Of a stretch of 64,000 bases of DNA, positions 32,085 to 41,398 are shown piece after piece. The notes under the pieces were generated by a model that saw nothing but the letters and a program-made list of their open reading frames with translations, was not told the origin of the DNA and did not search any database. The translations under genes were made by a program, and so were the position numbers. Numbering within the stretch: the first letter of the stretch is position 1; each line of letters begins with the position of its first letter. Source of the DNA: Rheinheimera sp. A13L (GTDB taxonomy: Bacteria; Pseudomonadota; Gammaproteobacteria; Enterobacterales; Alteromonadaceae); contig NZ_AFHI01000056.1 of NCBI RefSeq assembly GCF_000217935.1, positions 62,001 to 126,000 of the forward strand. Direction: 5' to 3'.

Positions 32085-35000
32085 TATTCAAGGAAGCGAA
32101 TGTGCTGATCGTCGTAGACAGTGCAACTCAGGCTGCAGAGCTGCAGCTTTTATTAGAGAATTCAGGCTGCACTGTATGGCTGGCTCGTAATGGTGTTGAA
32201 GCTCTGGAAATACTGCAACACCGCACTCCAACAGTGATCGTCAGCGACATTGTGATGCCTGAAATGGATGGCTATCAGTTATGCCATCAAATAAAACAGT
32301 CAGATAAAACCAAACAGATCCCGGTTATTTTGGTGACTGCACTGGCAGATCCACGGGACGTTGTGCACGGCTTAGCCTGTGGTGCTGATAATTTTATTGT
32401 GAAGCCCAACGACGAGCATTATTTGCTGCCCCGTATCCAGTATTTTTTGGTCAACCATGAGTTGCGAGCCCAGGAACAGGTTCAAACAAGCTTTGAAGTA
32501 TTACTGGAAGGCGAACGCCATTTTATCACTGCCAGCCGGCAACAGCTGCTTGACCTGCTGATCTCCACCTACGAACAGGGAGTACGGATCAACCATGAAT
32601 TAAGAACAAAACATGATGAACTGGCCCGCTCAAATTCGTTATTGCATTCTTTGTTTCATTTTACCATCGGCATTACCGGGCAAAAAAAGGAAAATGAGCT
32701 GATAGATGAAGCATTAAAACGGGTTTTGCAATTTCCTGATGTAGCCGCAACCTGGTTACTGATGCCTGAGAAAGGTAAGGAAAACTGTTTAGTGGTCGCA
32801 GGCCATTCAGGTTTAGATCAGCTCATGCAGCCTCTGACCGAATTTGATTGCATTAATCAATGCCCTTGCCACCATGCCGTATTCAGAGACAAAATTAATC
32901 AGCCCACAGACATCACTCAATGTCCTCTGTTAAAGCACTGCTCTCACCAGCAATCCCATGCCAGCATTCCACTGCTGATAGAAGGTGAAACTATAGGTGT
33001 GCTTAACGTGGTGCATGTAAATGGTGAAGCCTGGTCTACAGACGCTCTGGATGCATTAGCATCGCTGGGACGTCAGCTGTCTATGGCTCTGGGCCGCGCC
33101 CGGCTGTTTGACAGCCTGGAAATGCTGGTGGAAGAGCGTACCAAAGCTCTGGCAAATAGTGAATCGATGTTACGAAATGTGCTGAACAATTTACCTGTCG
33201 CTGTGCTGGTGGCGGATCAAGACGGTGAACTAATTATCAGTAATCAGGAATTTAGCCAGATGGCTGATGGCGTGGTGATTCAGAGCCTGGATCAGTTTGG
33301 TCAGCCACTCTATATTGAACAACAGAGTACCAGTTACTGTGACCCGGGCCGCTGGTTGTTGCATCAAACCCTGCAACAACAAAAAGCCTGCAGAAATATA
33401 TTGCTGGATATCAAAACTGAGCAACAAGACATCCAGACTTTACTCAGCTCAGCAGTGCCCTTTTTTGATAGACAACATAAGTTACAAGGCGCTATTGCGG
33501 TGATGCAGGACATGACGGAGCAACGGCAACAAGATCTGCAGATGCGTATCCGAACCAGAGCTATCGAAGCCAGCATCAATGCCATCATTATTACCGACAA
33601 TGAGGCACCAGATCAGCCTATTGTTTATGTCAATCCAGCTTTTGAACAACTGACAGGTTACACATCAGCCGAAGTGCTGGGGAAAAACTGCCGACTTCTG
33701 CAAAGCCAGGATAGGCATCAACCCGGCTTGGACTCCATTCGCAGAGCAATCCGCAACAACTGCAAAGGCAACGCTGAACTGCTGAACTACCGTAAAGATG
33801 GTTCGTCATTCTGGAATGATTTAACTCTGGCGCCCGTCGTCAATGACAGGGGCCATACCAGTCATTTTGTCGGCATATTGCGGGATATTACTGAAAGTAA
33901 AAACTACAGACAGGAGCTGGAGCATCAGGCTAATTACGACAGCCTGACCGGTTTACCTAACAGAAATTTACTCAACGATCGGCTGCAACAGGCTATAGCT
34001 TACGCTAAACGTCATGACCAGCAATTTACCCTGGCGTTTTTAGACATCGATCACTTTAAAGTAATTAACGACAGTCTTGGCCATACTGCCGGAGATGAAT
34101 TGCTGCAGCACATTGCAGAACGTATGAAAAGGCAAATACGGGACACGGATACCATAGCCCGGCTGGGAGGGGACGAGTTTGTTATTTTATTGACAGACAA
34201 TAGTCCTATATCTACTCACGTCAGACGCCTTGACAAGCTGAGGCAGCAGTTAATACGCCCCGTCATGTTAGAACAACAAGAAATAGTGATCAGCTTCAGC
34301 ACTGGGATCTGTCGTTATCCTATGGATGGGGATACCAGCGTCACATTGTTACGAAATGCCGACACAGCAATGTATGAAGCAAAACATCAGGGACGCAACA
34401 GGATCTGTATGTTTAAGCCGGAAATGAACACCATAGTGCAACAACGCTTACAAATGGAACAAGCCATACGGCAAGGCTTGTTCAGTAAAGAGTTTTTAGT
34501 CTATTACCAACCACAGGCTGATTTAAGCACAGGCAGGCTTTGCGGCCTGGAAGCGCTGGTGCGCTGGTATCACAAGGAGCAGATGATCTCTCCACTGGCT
34601 TTTATTTCATTGGCAGAACAAAGTGGCTTGATCACTGAACTGGACTTCTATGTGTTTACCACTGTATGTAACCAAATCAGCCAATGGAGAAATGAGCTTC
34701 AGGGCGTTTCGGTTGCAGTGAATTTTTCAGCTTTAAGCTTTATGGATGCGCAGTTTGTTCCCCGTATTCGCACTATACTGGAGCTGTATCAGGTAGACCC
34801 TGACTGGATCAAAATAGAAATGACGGAGAGTATTCTAATGCATGATGCAGATGAATCTTTGCTCAAAATGCAGGAACTCCGCTCTTTGGGCATTCACTTT
34901 TCTATTGATGATTTTGGTACAGGCTACTCCTCATTGGCCTATTTAAAGCGCTTCCCTTTCGGTCAACTGAAAATCGACCGCAGTTTTATTGGCGATGTTT

Positions 35001-35668
35001 ACACAGATCCTGATAGTGCGGCGTTGGTCCGGTCCATGATCTCCATGGGGCATAACCTGGGTATCAAAGTGATCGCAGAAGGTGTTGAGACCATGGAACA
35101 ACTTGGTTTTCTGCTCAAAGCTGGCTGTGATGAAATTCAGGGCTATTTTTATTCAATGCCTTTGCCGGCCGACAAATGTTTCCATCAACTTCAACACAGA
35201 GAGCAAGCCCAGTTACCCCCTGAACTTTATGCCAATGGCCAGCGCTGCTTGCTGGTGGTGGATAGTGAAACCAATATACTGCAGGCTCTGAAACGAGAAC
35301 TGCGGCTGGAGAATTATAAGTTGCTGCTGGCAGAATCTGCAGCTCAGGCCATAGATTTACTGGCTAAAAACAATGTAGATATAGTACTGACTGACTTGCG
35401 GTTAGAAGATATGACAGGCATTGATTTTTTACAAAAAGTCCGGGCTATTTATCCTGATGTTATTCGTATGGTGCTCAGTGCAACGACTGAAATCAGTGGC
35501 ATTCTTAAGGCCATCAATGAATGTGTGATTTACCGCTTTATTACGAAGCCCTGGGAGCCAAATGACTTAAAACTGCAGCTTGCTGAAGCCTTCAGGCTCA
35601 GAGCAATCCAGTTAGAAAATGAGCAAATGAAACAGCAGTTGCTCGCCAATGAGAAAAAAAGGGGCTGA
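32081..35668 (+). CDS. Receiver-GAF-PAS-PAS-GGDEF-EAL-receiver c-di-GMP protein
   Basis: 1195 residues, cytoplasmic, no membrane helix. Order: receiver (about 5-125, phospho-acceptor Asp56 in IVSDIVMPEMDG); GAF (about 195-350); two PAS domains (about 370-610; the second has VNPAFEQLTGYTSAEVLGKNCRLLQ, like LOV/PAS cores but with no clear photoactive cysteine motif); GGDEF (RLGGDEFVILL near 697); EAL (LEALVRWYH near 824, DDFGTGYSSL, AEGVET); and a C-terminal receiver (about 1053-1180, LTDLRLEDMTGIDF) of the RpfG-like type. Both c-di-GMP sites look intact. Receivers at both ends suggest input from two phosphodonors. It is convergent with the kinase gene at 35677. Confidence 0.92.
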   Translation: MIFKEANVLIVVDSATQAAELQLLLENSGCTVWLARNGVEALEILQHRTPTVIVSDIVMPEMDGYQLCHQIKQSDKTKQIPVILVTALADPRDVVHGLACGADNFIVKPNDEHYLLPRIQYFLVNHELRAQEQVQTSFEVLLEGERHFITASRQQLLDLLISTYEQGVRINHELRTKHDELARSNSLLHSLFHFTIGITGQKKENELIDEALKRVLQFPDVAATWLLMPEKGKENCLVVAGHSGLDQLMQPLTEFDCINQCPCHHAVFRDKINQPTDITQCPLLKHCSHQQSHASIPLLIEGETIGVLNVVHVNGEAWSTDALDALASLGRQLSMALGRARLFDSLEMLVEERTKALANSESMLRNVLNNLPVAVLVADQDGELIISNQEFSQMADGVVIQSLDQFGQPLYIEQQSTSYCDPGRWLLHQTLQQQKACRNILLDIKTEQQDIQTLLSSAVPFFDRQHKLQGAIAVMQDMTEQRQQDLQMRIRTRAIEASINAIIITDNEAPDQPIVYVNPAFEQLTGYTSAEVLGKNCRLLQSQDRHQPGLDSIRRAIRNNCKGNAELLNYRKDGSSFWNDLTLAPVVNDRGHTSHFVGILRDITESKNYRQELEHQANYDSLTGLPNRNLLNDRLQQAIAYAKRHDQQFTLAFLDIDHFKVINDSLGHTAGDELLQHIAERMKRQIRDTDTIARLGGDEFVILLTDNSPISTHVRRLDKLRQQLIRPVMLEQQEIVISFSTGICRYPMDGDTSVTLLRNADTAMYEAKHQGRNRICMFKPEMNTIVQQRLQMEQAIRQGLFSKEFLVYYQPQADLSTGRLCGLEALVRWYHKEQMISPLAFISLAEQSGLITELDFYVFTTVCNQISQWRNELQGVSVAVNFSALSFMDAQFVPRIRTILELYQVDPDWIKIEMTESILMHDADESLLKMQELRSLGIHFSIDDFGTGYSSLAYLKRFPFGQLKIDRSFIGDVYTDPDSAALVRSMISMGHNLGIKVIAEGVETMEQLGFLLKAGCDEIQGYFYSMPLPADKCFHQLQHREQAQLPPELYANGQRCLLVVDSETNILQALKRELRLENYKLLLAESAAQAIDLLAKNNVDIVLTDLRLEDMTGIDFLQKVRAIYPDVIRMVLSATTEISGILKAINECVIYRFITKPWEPNDLKLQLAEAFRLRAIQLENEQMKQQLLANEKKRG

Positions 35669-35676
35669 ACAGCTCA

Positions 35677-36792
35677 TCAGCCTGCAGATACGACAGGTTG
35701 CTGTGCCGGTAACCAAATCTTAAAGCTGGTGCCACAACCTGCTTTGGTCGTCACCTCAAAACGCCCATGGTGCCGCTCAATAATAGCGAGAGACAAGGCA
35801 AGACCCAACCCCGTGCCTTTTCCTATAACTTTAGTGGTAAAAAAGGGGTCGAAAATTCGTGATAAGTGTTCATCACTGATACCACAGCCGTTATCCTGCA
35901 CTTCAATCCAGACCCAGTCTTGCTGAACACCGGTTCTGATATGAATTTCGCCCTTTTCGGAGATCGCATGCCCGGCGTTCACCAGTAAATTCAGCATCAC
36001 CTGGTTCAGCTGTGAAGGTATACACTCCACCATAGGCAAAGCTGCAAAGTCTTTGTGTATCACAGCTTTGTACTTCAGTTCGTTATTCACAATAGTCAAA
36101 CTCGACAAAATTCCTGCTTCAATATTGGCTAGCTGGAAATGGCCTTCATCGGTATGGGATAAATCTTTCAGCGACATGATCTGAGCGATCACCTGCTCCA
36201 GGCCAAAGGCTGATTCTTTTAACAAATTGCGAATGTCTGCACAAATGTAGTCAAAATCAAATCTTTTCTTAATGGCCTCTGATGGCTCTGTAGTGTCAGG
36301 ATCAGACAGCACTTCAATGATTTTAATCAGGTTATCCACATAATCAGAAAAGGTCTGCAAATTAGAATGCACATAACCCACAGGATTGTTTATTTCATGG
36401 GTGACACTGGTCGTTAACTGGCCAATAACGGCCATTTTCTCCGACTGAAACAACAGTTGTTGCATATGCTCTGATTTTTTCTGCAGCACATTGTGATCAG
36501 ATACCTGTTGAAACAGCAAGCAATAGCCTATGAATTGAGGTTCGGTGAGTGGGATAATCTGATACAGTAAAGGCCCAACCGGGCCCACATCAACAGGGCC
36601 ACAGAGTGCCAGTGCATTCTCTTTGTTTTCCCGTAGAGAAATGTTCGGTAATATTTCTGATAAAAAACTACCCGTTTTATAGTCCGAAAAAATACCAGTC
36701 GCAAACAGCAGTACTCCTGATGCGTCAACCAGCAGCAGATCTTTATGCAAAAGTTGTAATACGGTACTCGACACTGAATCCAATGCTGTCAT
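35677..36792 (-). CDS. Cytoplasmic histidine kinase with PAS-like input
   Basis: 371 residues. The N terminus (about 1-100) reads as a PAS-like domain (LLVDASGVLLFATGIFSDYKTGSFLSEILPN). A short coiled coil leads into SEKMAVIGQLTTSVTHEINNPVGYVHSNL, a histidine box of the NtrB/ZraS-like type with phospho-acceptor His132, then a HATPase domain (QVMLNLLVNAGHAIS, VQDNGCGIS, GTGLGLALSLAIIERHHG). No membrane segment is seen. It lies downstream of the receiver/HPt/receiver genes on the same strand (86 bp gap) and is probably their phosphodonor. Convergent with the large c-di-GMP gene, leaving only 8 bp between stops. Confidence 0.88.
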   Translation of the reverse strand: MTALDSVSSTVLQLLHKDLLLVDASGVLLFATGIFSDYKTGSFLSEILPNISLRENKENALALCGPVDVGPVGPLLYQIIPLTEPQFIGYCLLFQQVSDHNVLQKKSEHMQQLLFQSEKMAVIGQLTTSVTHEINNPVGYVHSNLQTFSDYVDNLIKIIEVLSDPDTTEPSEAIKKRFDFDYICADIRNLLKESAFGLEQVIAQIMSLKDLSHTDEGHFQLANIEAGILSSLTIVNNELKYKAVIHKDFAALPMVECIPSQLNQVMLNLLVNAGHAISEKGEIHIRTGVQQDWVWIEVQDNGCGISDEHLSRIFDPFFTTKVIGKGTGLGLALSLAIIERHHGRFEVTTKAGCGTSFKIWLPAQQPVVSAG

Positions 36793-36878
36793 AAGGTTTT
36801 ACCCATCTAATCCTGAAAAGTACTAAACCTGAGTCAACAGCATGTCGGAACACAACAGATAAAAGCAACACAGCACAC

Positions 36879-37277
36879 TTAGGACAGACAGGAGGCTGAT
36901 TTTACAGACGCCAGATAACCTTCTATCACCAGGCTCAACTGCTGTTTACTGCATGGTTTGCTTAATACCTGATCAACCAGTCCTGCTTTTATCAACTCAT
37001 CCGTAAAATCTTCACTGCTGCCGCTCAGCAACACACGCTTAACAGCATGGTATTTGTGATCCAGACCACGAAAAAATTCTGCGCCTGTGCCATCCTGCAA
37101 ATAATAATCACAGAGTATCAACTGAATCGGGTGTAGCTCCAGCATCGCATAGGCCTCTTTCATCGTCAGACAAAACAAGGATTGCCAGTCAGACTGCCGG
37201 AACATACGCTGGTAAGCATTGAGCAGGAATTGCTCATCATCGATAAATAATACAACAGGCGCGTTATTACTCTGCAT
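36879..37277 (-). CDS. Single-domain response regulator
   Basis: About 132 residues: one receiver domain with FIDDEQ, phospho-acceptor Asp57 in ILCDYYLQDGTG, VLLSGSSED and the conserved Lys in LSKPCSKQQL, the layout of RpfG/HnoC-type receivers. There is no output domain. The chosen start ATG 37275-37277 (MQSNNAPVV) has GGAGAAG upstream and overlaps the HPt gene by 11 bp; an ATG at 37293-37295 would add six residues. It is part of a tight cluster with the HPt protein and another receiver upstream. Confidence 0.85.
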   Translation of the reverse strand: MQSNNAPVVLFIDDEQFLLNAYQRMFRQSDWQSLFCLTMKEAYAMLELHPIQLILCDYYLQDGTGAEFFRGLDHKYHAVKRVLLSGSSEDFTDELIKAGLVDQVLSKPCSKQQLSLVIEGYLASVKSASCLS

Positions 37278-37686
37278 CAGAAGACGCTTCTCCATCTGCC
37301 AAAATACATTTGTCCACCTCGGCTAAGGTTTCAGCCCATACAACTTCAAATACAGGATAGCTGCGCTGGGCTTCAACCATATCTCTGGTTTTGAGCTGCC
37401 GCTCAAACACCTGACAAAGCCGTGCCATTCGTTCCGCCCCCACCATAGCAGCCATTGTCTTTAAACTATGTACATATCTTGTAATATCGTCAAAGGCACC
37501 GGTGCGCCATAACTTATCAATCTGAATCACATAACCCAGAGCTTCGGCTCTGAATTGTTTCAAGGTGTCGATAATCAGTCCTGCGTCTGACTCCCCATAA
37601 ATCAGGCTGATGGCTTCAACGGTCAATAAAGGCCGGTTTGAAAGTGGTCGCAATGCAGGCCCTTTATTCATTATGATCTGACTCAT
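37267..37686 (-). CDS. HPt-domain phosphotransfer protein
   Basis: 139 residues, mostly helical. The HPt motif is DITRYVHSLKTMAAMVGAERM, with phospho-acceptor His73; the usual HxLKG(S/A) reads HSLKT here, so Gly is replaced by Thr. A stand-alone HPt between two receiver genes suggests a multistep phosphorelay. It overlaps the upstream receiver gene by 23 bp and the downstream one by 11 bp, implying coupled translation. An internal ATG (37669-37671) is an alternative start. Confidence 0.82.
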   Translation of the reverse strand: MSQIIMNKGPALRPLSNRPLLTVEAISLIYGESDAGLIIDTLKQFRAEALGYVIQIDKLWRTGAFDDITRYVHSLKTMAAMVGAERMARLCQVFERQLKTRDMVEAQRSYPVFEVVWAETLAEVDKCILADGEASSDAE

Positions 37687-38647
37687 TCAGAGGGTGCACA
37701 AAAGGTCTGTTCAGCGTTTGCACCCACCAATACGAGATACGCTTAAATAAGGGCTGGATCTGTGAGTTATGTTTGGGGTTTACTTTTGCCAGATCGCCGC
37801 CTAAATCAGTCAGCTTCTGGATCCTGTCATTAAAAAACACCCAAAAGCTCTGCTGGCCATCACTGGTATTTTGCAGTTTTTTCCCCACATAAATTAAGTA
37901 GTCTATGGCCTCAACAATGCGTTTTATTTCATTTGCTAATGCAATAGCTTTGCTTTCTTTAACAAATAAGTTGTGAAAGAAGTTAATACGTTGCGCCAGG
38001 ATCAACATACGTCTGTCCAATTGATGGAAACCCGTTGTTGAGTTTTCCGGCCAGACCACTAATTCGGCGAGTTCGGTTTCAGTTTCACTCTCTTCCTGTG
38101 GCACATAGCCCTTGTGTTCTGAAGCAGACAAAGAACGGACTATAGCAACATTAGATCGGTAGGGTTCAGCGGTAAGAGCTGGCTCCGCCGCTTTTACTTC
38201 TTTTTTCTCGGGCACAAACACAATGTTTTTATAGTGTTCAGCATCAAGGATCTGTTTTTCGTGCTGTAAATGAAATACCACTTTTTTCTTTAAACCATCA
38301 GCAGACAATGGTTTAGCTAAAAAATCGTTCACATCATATGCCAGGCACTCTAAAACCATATCTTTATAGGTATTACCAGAAAACATTAAAACAGGAATGT
38401 CGTGAGGGTTGTTGATAGCACCACTGCGAAGTTTTTTTAACAGTTCAAGGCCATTTGGTGCGTTCATCTCTATGTCGGTGATCAACATATCTATGGTTTC
38501 ATGTTCAAGAATATCGATAGCAGTACGCCCATCAGTTGCCTTTAGCACTTTGCAGTTTTTAATAGAGGTTATAACTTTAAATAAAAAGTCACACATCAGC
38601 AGAACATCATCTACAACCAGGATCGTAAAAGTACGGGTCGGTATCAA
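37664..38647 (-). CDS. Response regulator with uncharacterised helical C-terminal domain
   Basis: 327 residues. The N-terminal receiver (about 5-130) has LVVDDV, phospho-acceptor Asp58 in LITDIEMNAPNG, LMFSGNTYKD and FLAKPLSADG. A charged linker (about 135-195, KEVKAAEPALTAEPYR... ESETETELAEL) leads to about 130 predicted-helical residues (FHQLDRRMLILAQRINFFHNLF ... IVEAIDYLIYVGKKLQ ... ISYWWVQTLNRPF) that match no output domain I know (not DNA-binding, GGDEF, EAL or HD). First gene of the cluster HPt - receiver - kinase on the minus strand. Confidence 0.85.
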   Translation of the reverse strand: MIPTRTFTILVVDDVLLMCDFLFKVITSIKNCKVLKATDGRTAIDILEHETIDMLITDIEMNAPNGLELLKKLRSGAINNPHDIPVLMFSGNTYKDMVLECLAYDVNDFLAKPLSADGLKKKVVFHLQHEKQILDAEHYKNIVFVPEKKEVKAAEPALTAEPYRSNVAIVRSLSASEHKGYVPQEESETETELAELVVWPENSTTGFHQLDRRMLILAQRINFFHNLFVKESKAIALANEIKRIVEAIDYLIYVGKKLQNTSDGQQSFWVFFNDRIQKLTDLGGDLAKVNPKHNSQIQPLFKRISYWWVQTLNRPFVHPLNESDHNE

Positions 38648-38869
38648 CGAAACGCTCCTTGTTTTAACTTCATTAATCTCATAGTCGCCTTAGGGCATCT
38701 TTCACTGCAGTTTAGTAGCGAAAATGGATATTTGCTTAGTTTGTCCTCTGTTTAGCATTTAAGTTCAGCTGGAATTATCAACAGAACCACCTGATGACTC
38801 CCTGAAAGCACAGTAAATTTCTGCGTTGCTCTGCTATACTGCGCACCTCTTCGATGGATGTGATTTCCG

Positions 38870-39721
38870 ATGCAACCCAATTTGCTGAAAGGCGCGTTAT
38901 TGCTGTTACTGGCTGAAGCTTGTTTTGCTGGTATAGGTGCTTTAGTCAAACTGACCAGCGACAGTGCCAGCAATGCGCAGGTGGTGTTTTTCCGCAACTT
39001 TTTTGCCTTAGTGGTGATGCTGCCCTGGCTTTGGGTGCAAGGTAAACAACTGCTCTATACCAAGCGCTGGTATCTGCATCTAAGCCGCTCCATTACCGGC
39101 ATTATTTCGATGTACTGCTTTTTTTATGTCATCAGCCAGTTGCCTTTAGCCCAAGCTATGGTGGTGCTTTTAATGTCACCTTTTATAGTGCCGCTGATTG
39201 CCAGATATTGGCTAAAAGAAACGGCCAGCCGCTTAACCTTATTCAGCGTAGCTTTGGGTTTTGGTGGCGTGTTATTGGCTTTACCTGTAGCCAGCGGTGG
39301 AGGTGCTTTTTATCTGTTTTTAATAGCGCTGCTGTCAGCGGTATTAGTAGCAGTCACCAAAACCACCATTCGTTATATGTCTGACACTGAACCCGCAGCC
39401 CGTATCGTCTTTTATTTTTCCTTACTAACCGCCATTATCTCTTTTGTGCCCGTGCCTTTTTATTGGCAGGAATTGCCAGCTATCGCCTGGTGGGCCTTTG
39501 CGTTTATGGGTATTTTGGCCGCTATAGGCCAAATGGCGATGACCAAAGCTTATGCCTTAGCGCCTGCTTCTGATATTGGTATCTGGACTTACAGCTCTGT
39601 TATTTTTGCCGGGCTTTTTGGTTATTTGTTCTGGTCAGAACCTGTCACCATGAGCTGGTTTGCCGGTGTGGCCATTATCTTTTACGCTGGGTATATCACC
39701 ACAAGACAACGTTTATGGTAA
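38870..39721 (+). CDS. EamA-family (DMT superfamily) membrane transporter
   Basis: 283 residues with about ten hydrophobic helices in two EamA repeats (LLLLLAEACFAGIGALVKLTSD ... FRNFFALVVMLPWLW; LSAVLVAVTKTTIRYMSDTE ... LFWSEPVTMSWFAGVAIIF). Such proteins export or exchange metabolites such as amino acids or S-adenosylmethionine-type compounds; the substrate cannot be read from sequence. It is divergent from the signalling cluster, with 222 bp between starts, and followed by an ERIC-like repeat, so it is probably monocistronic. Confidence 0.87.
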   Translation: MQPNLLKGALLLLLAEACFAGIGALVKLTSDSASNAQVVFFRNFFALVVMLPWLWVQGKQLLYTKRWYLHLSRSITGIISMYCFFYVISQLPLAQAMVVLLMSPFIVPLIARYWLKETASRLTLFSVALGFGGVLLALPVASGGGAFYLFLIALLSAVLVAVTKTTIRYMSDTEPAARIVFYFSLLTAIISFVPVPFYWQELPAIAWWAFAFMGILAAIGQMAMTKAYALAPASDIGIWTYSSVIFAGLFGYLFWSEPVTMSWFAGVAIIFYAGYITTRQRLW

Positions 39722-39722
39722 C

Positions 39723-39896
39723 TGCCCTGCGTACTTGAAGCTGCGGGCTTTGTTGACTGAGTTCTTTCGCCCCAGTCACATAGGTGAACTATGCTCCCGG
39801 GGTCTCAATCACTCGTCGCCTCGCCGCATCATCAATTACTTTGGGCAGCCCTGCTCACTTGAAGCTGCGGGCTTTGTTGACTGAGTTCTTTCGCCC
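39723..39896 (-). repeat. ERIC-like repeat, copy 2, with partial tandem copy
   Basis: A full ERIC-like unit in inverted orientation (39723-39846: core CCCCAGTCACATAG...CTATGCTCCCGGGG; end AATTACTTTGGGCA) is followed by a 49-bp partial copy of its terminal segment (39848-39896, sharing CTTGAAGCTGCGGGCTTTG and the sequence up to TTTCGCCC). It fills much of the gene-free 39722-40087; the rest holds the REP-like hairpin and the ABC operon's leader. Confidence 0.78.
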
Positions 39897-39920
39897 TCAC
39901 ATTAATTAGAATCTATAGAC

Positions 39921-39946
39921 GGGCGACCATAAAGGTCGCTCCTACG
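39921..39946 (-). repeat. REP-like hairpin repeat, copy 2
   Basis: Hairpin GCGACC-ataaa-GGTCGC followed by TCCTACGG. Its reverse complement matches the copy at 23953 with one mismatch in 27 bases. It sits 24 bp after the partial ERIC-like unit. The remaining 140 bp to the ABC operon start presumably contains its promoter; no clear -10/-35 was picked. Confidence 0.72.
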
Positions 39947-40087
39947 GCTTACCAAACAATCTTCATGGTTTTCAATCACCAACATTTATTTTTATTTCGT
40001 TCAAACCTTTTTCCTGTCCCTGACGACTCATTGGTAATAGCGGCATTTTTTGATGCCTTACCAAAGAGCTAAAGTGCAGGAAAACCC

Positions 40088-41362
40088 ATGAAAATAGCCG
40101 ATACCAGCAGCCAGGATGAACGGCTGGCACCAAAAAAAACCACTAAAAAATTCTGGGTAGCAGGCTCTGTCAGCCTGCTTTTGGTATTGCTGTTATGGCA
40201 GATTATTCCTGCGGCTCGCAGTTGGTCGCAGTCGGATATGTCGGTGTCTTTATCGCGCGTGCGGCTGGACACAGTAAGAACAGCAGATTTTACCCGGGAT
40301 ATATCAGCGCAGGGCCAGGTGGTCGCAGCGGTCAGTCCTAAACTTTATGCTCCGGCTGAGGGCACTATCAGCTTATTGCTTGATGCAGGTACTGAAGTGA
40401 AACAAGGGGATGTGCTGGCGACTATCGACAGCCCCGAGCTGAACAATAAACTGCTGCAGGAACAAGCCACCTTTTACAGCTTAGAAACCAGCCATAACCG
40501 GCAAAAAATTCTGGCGAAAAAGCAGCAACTGACCGACAAAAAAGCTGTGGACATAGCACAAGTGACTTTAACCACAGCAGAGCGTGAGAAACGCCGTGCC
40601 GATCAGGGTTTTGACAAAGGTGTGATCAGCAAAATTGAGCACGAAAAAGCGCAGGACGATTTAGAAACTGCCAAATTGCAGCACCAGCACGCTGTAGAAG
40701 ATGCCCGCCTGAATAAAGAAAACCTGGATTTTGAAATACAAAGTTTAGCTCAGCAGCTGGACCGTCAGCGTTTGCTGGTGGAGGACTTTCAGCGTCAGGT
40801 CAATGGCCTGCAAGTCCGTTCTCCTGTGGATGGCTTATTGGGTAATCTGGCTGTAGAAAACAAAACCTATATCACCAAAAACCAGCTGATTTTATCTGTG
40901 GTGGATTTAAGCCAGTTTGAAGTGGAAATTGCCGTGCCCGAAAGTTATGCCAACGATTTAATCATTGGCTTGCCAGTGGAAGTCACAGCTGAGCAAAGAC
41001 TGTATATGGGCAAGCTGGTGACCATTTCTCCTGAAGTGTTCGAAAACCAGGTCAAAGGCCGGGTACGTTTTACCAAAGAAGCGCCACCTGCCCTGCGTCA
41101 AAACCAACGTTTAAGCAGCCGTATTTTATTGGAACACCGCGAAGGCGTGATGCAGGTAGCCCGTGGCCAATTCCTCGATAGCAGCAATGGCAAATTTGCC
41201 TACAAAGTCAGCAATGGCATGGCCATTAAAACTCCGATTGAACTGGGCGCCCGTAGCCTGAACTCAGTTGAAATTCTGGCAGGTTTGCAGCCGGGCGATC
41301 AAATCATTACCTCAGGCACTGACATTTTTGAAGGCGCCAGCACAGTACAACTTAATAACTGA
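40088..41362 (+). CDS. HlyD/MacA-type periplasmic adaptor of ABC exporter
   Basis: 424 residues. One N-terminal transmembrane anchor (about 20-40, FWVAGSVSLLLVLLLWQII) precedes a biotinyl-lipoyl-like domain (AQGQVVAAVSPKLYAPAEGTISLLLDAGTEVKQGDVLATIDSPEL), a long coiled-coil hairpin (about 130-250), the second lipoyl half (VRSPVDGLLGNLAVENKTYI) and beta-barrel segments. It should bridge the inner-membrane ABC permeases to an outer-membrane channel, which is not encoded here. AGGAAAA precedes the start. First gene of a four-gene operon. Confidence 0.9.
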   Translation: MKIADTSSQDERLAPKKTTKKFWVAGSVSLLLVLLLWQIIPAARSWSQSDMSVSLSRVRLDTVRTADFTRDISAQGQVVAAVSPKLYAPAEGTISLLLDAGTEVKQGDVLATIDSPELNNKLLQEQATFYSLETSHNRQKILAKKQQLTDKKAVDIAQVTLTTAEREKRRADQGFDKGVISKIEHEKAQDDLETAKLQHQHAVEDARLNKENLDFEIQSLAQQLDRQRLLVEDFQRQVNGLQVRSPVDGLLGNLAVENKTYITKNQLILSVVDLSQFEVEIAVPESYANDLIIGLPVEVTAEQRLYMGKLVTISPEVFENQVKGRVRFTKEAPPALRQNQRLSSRILLEHREGVMQVARGQFLDSSNGKFAYKVSNGMAIKTPIELGARSLNSVEILAGLQPGDQIITSGTDIFEGASTVQLNN

Positions 41363-41398
41363 ATAAATAACTAAGGCGAGAACGCCAGAGGACTTGTT

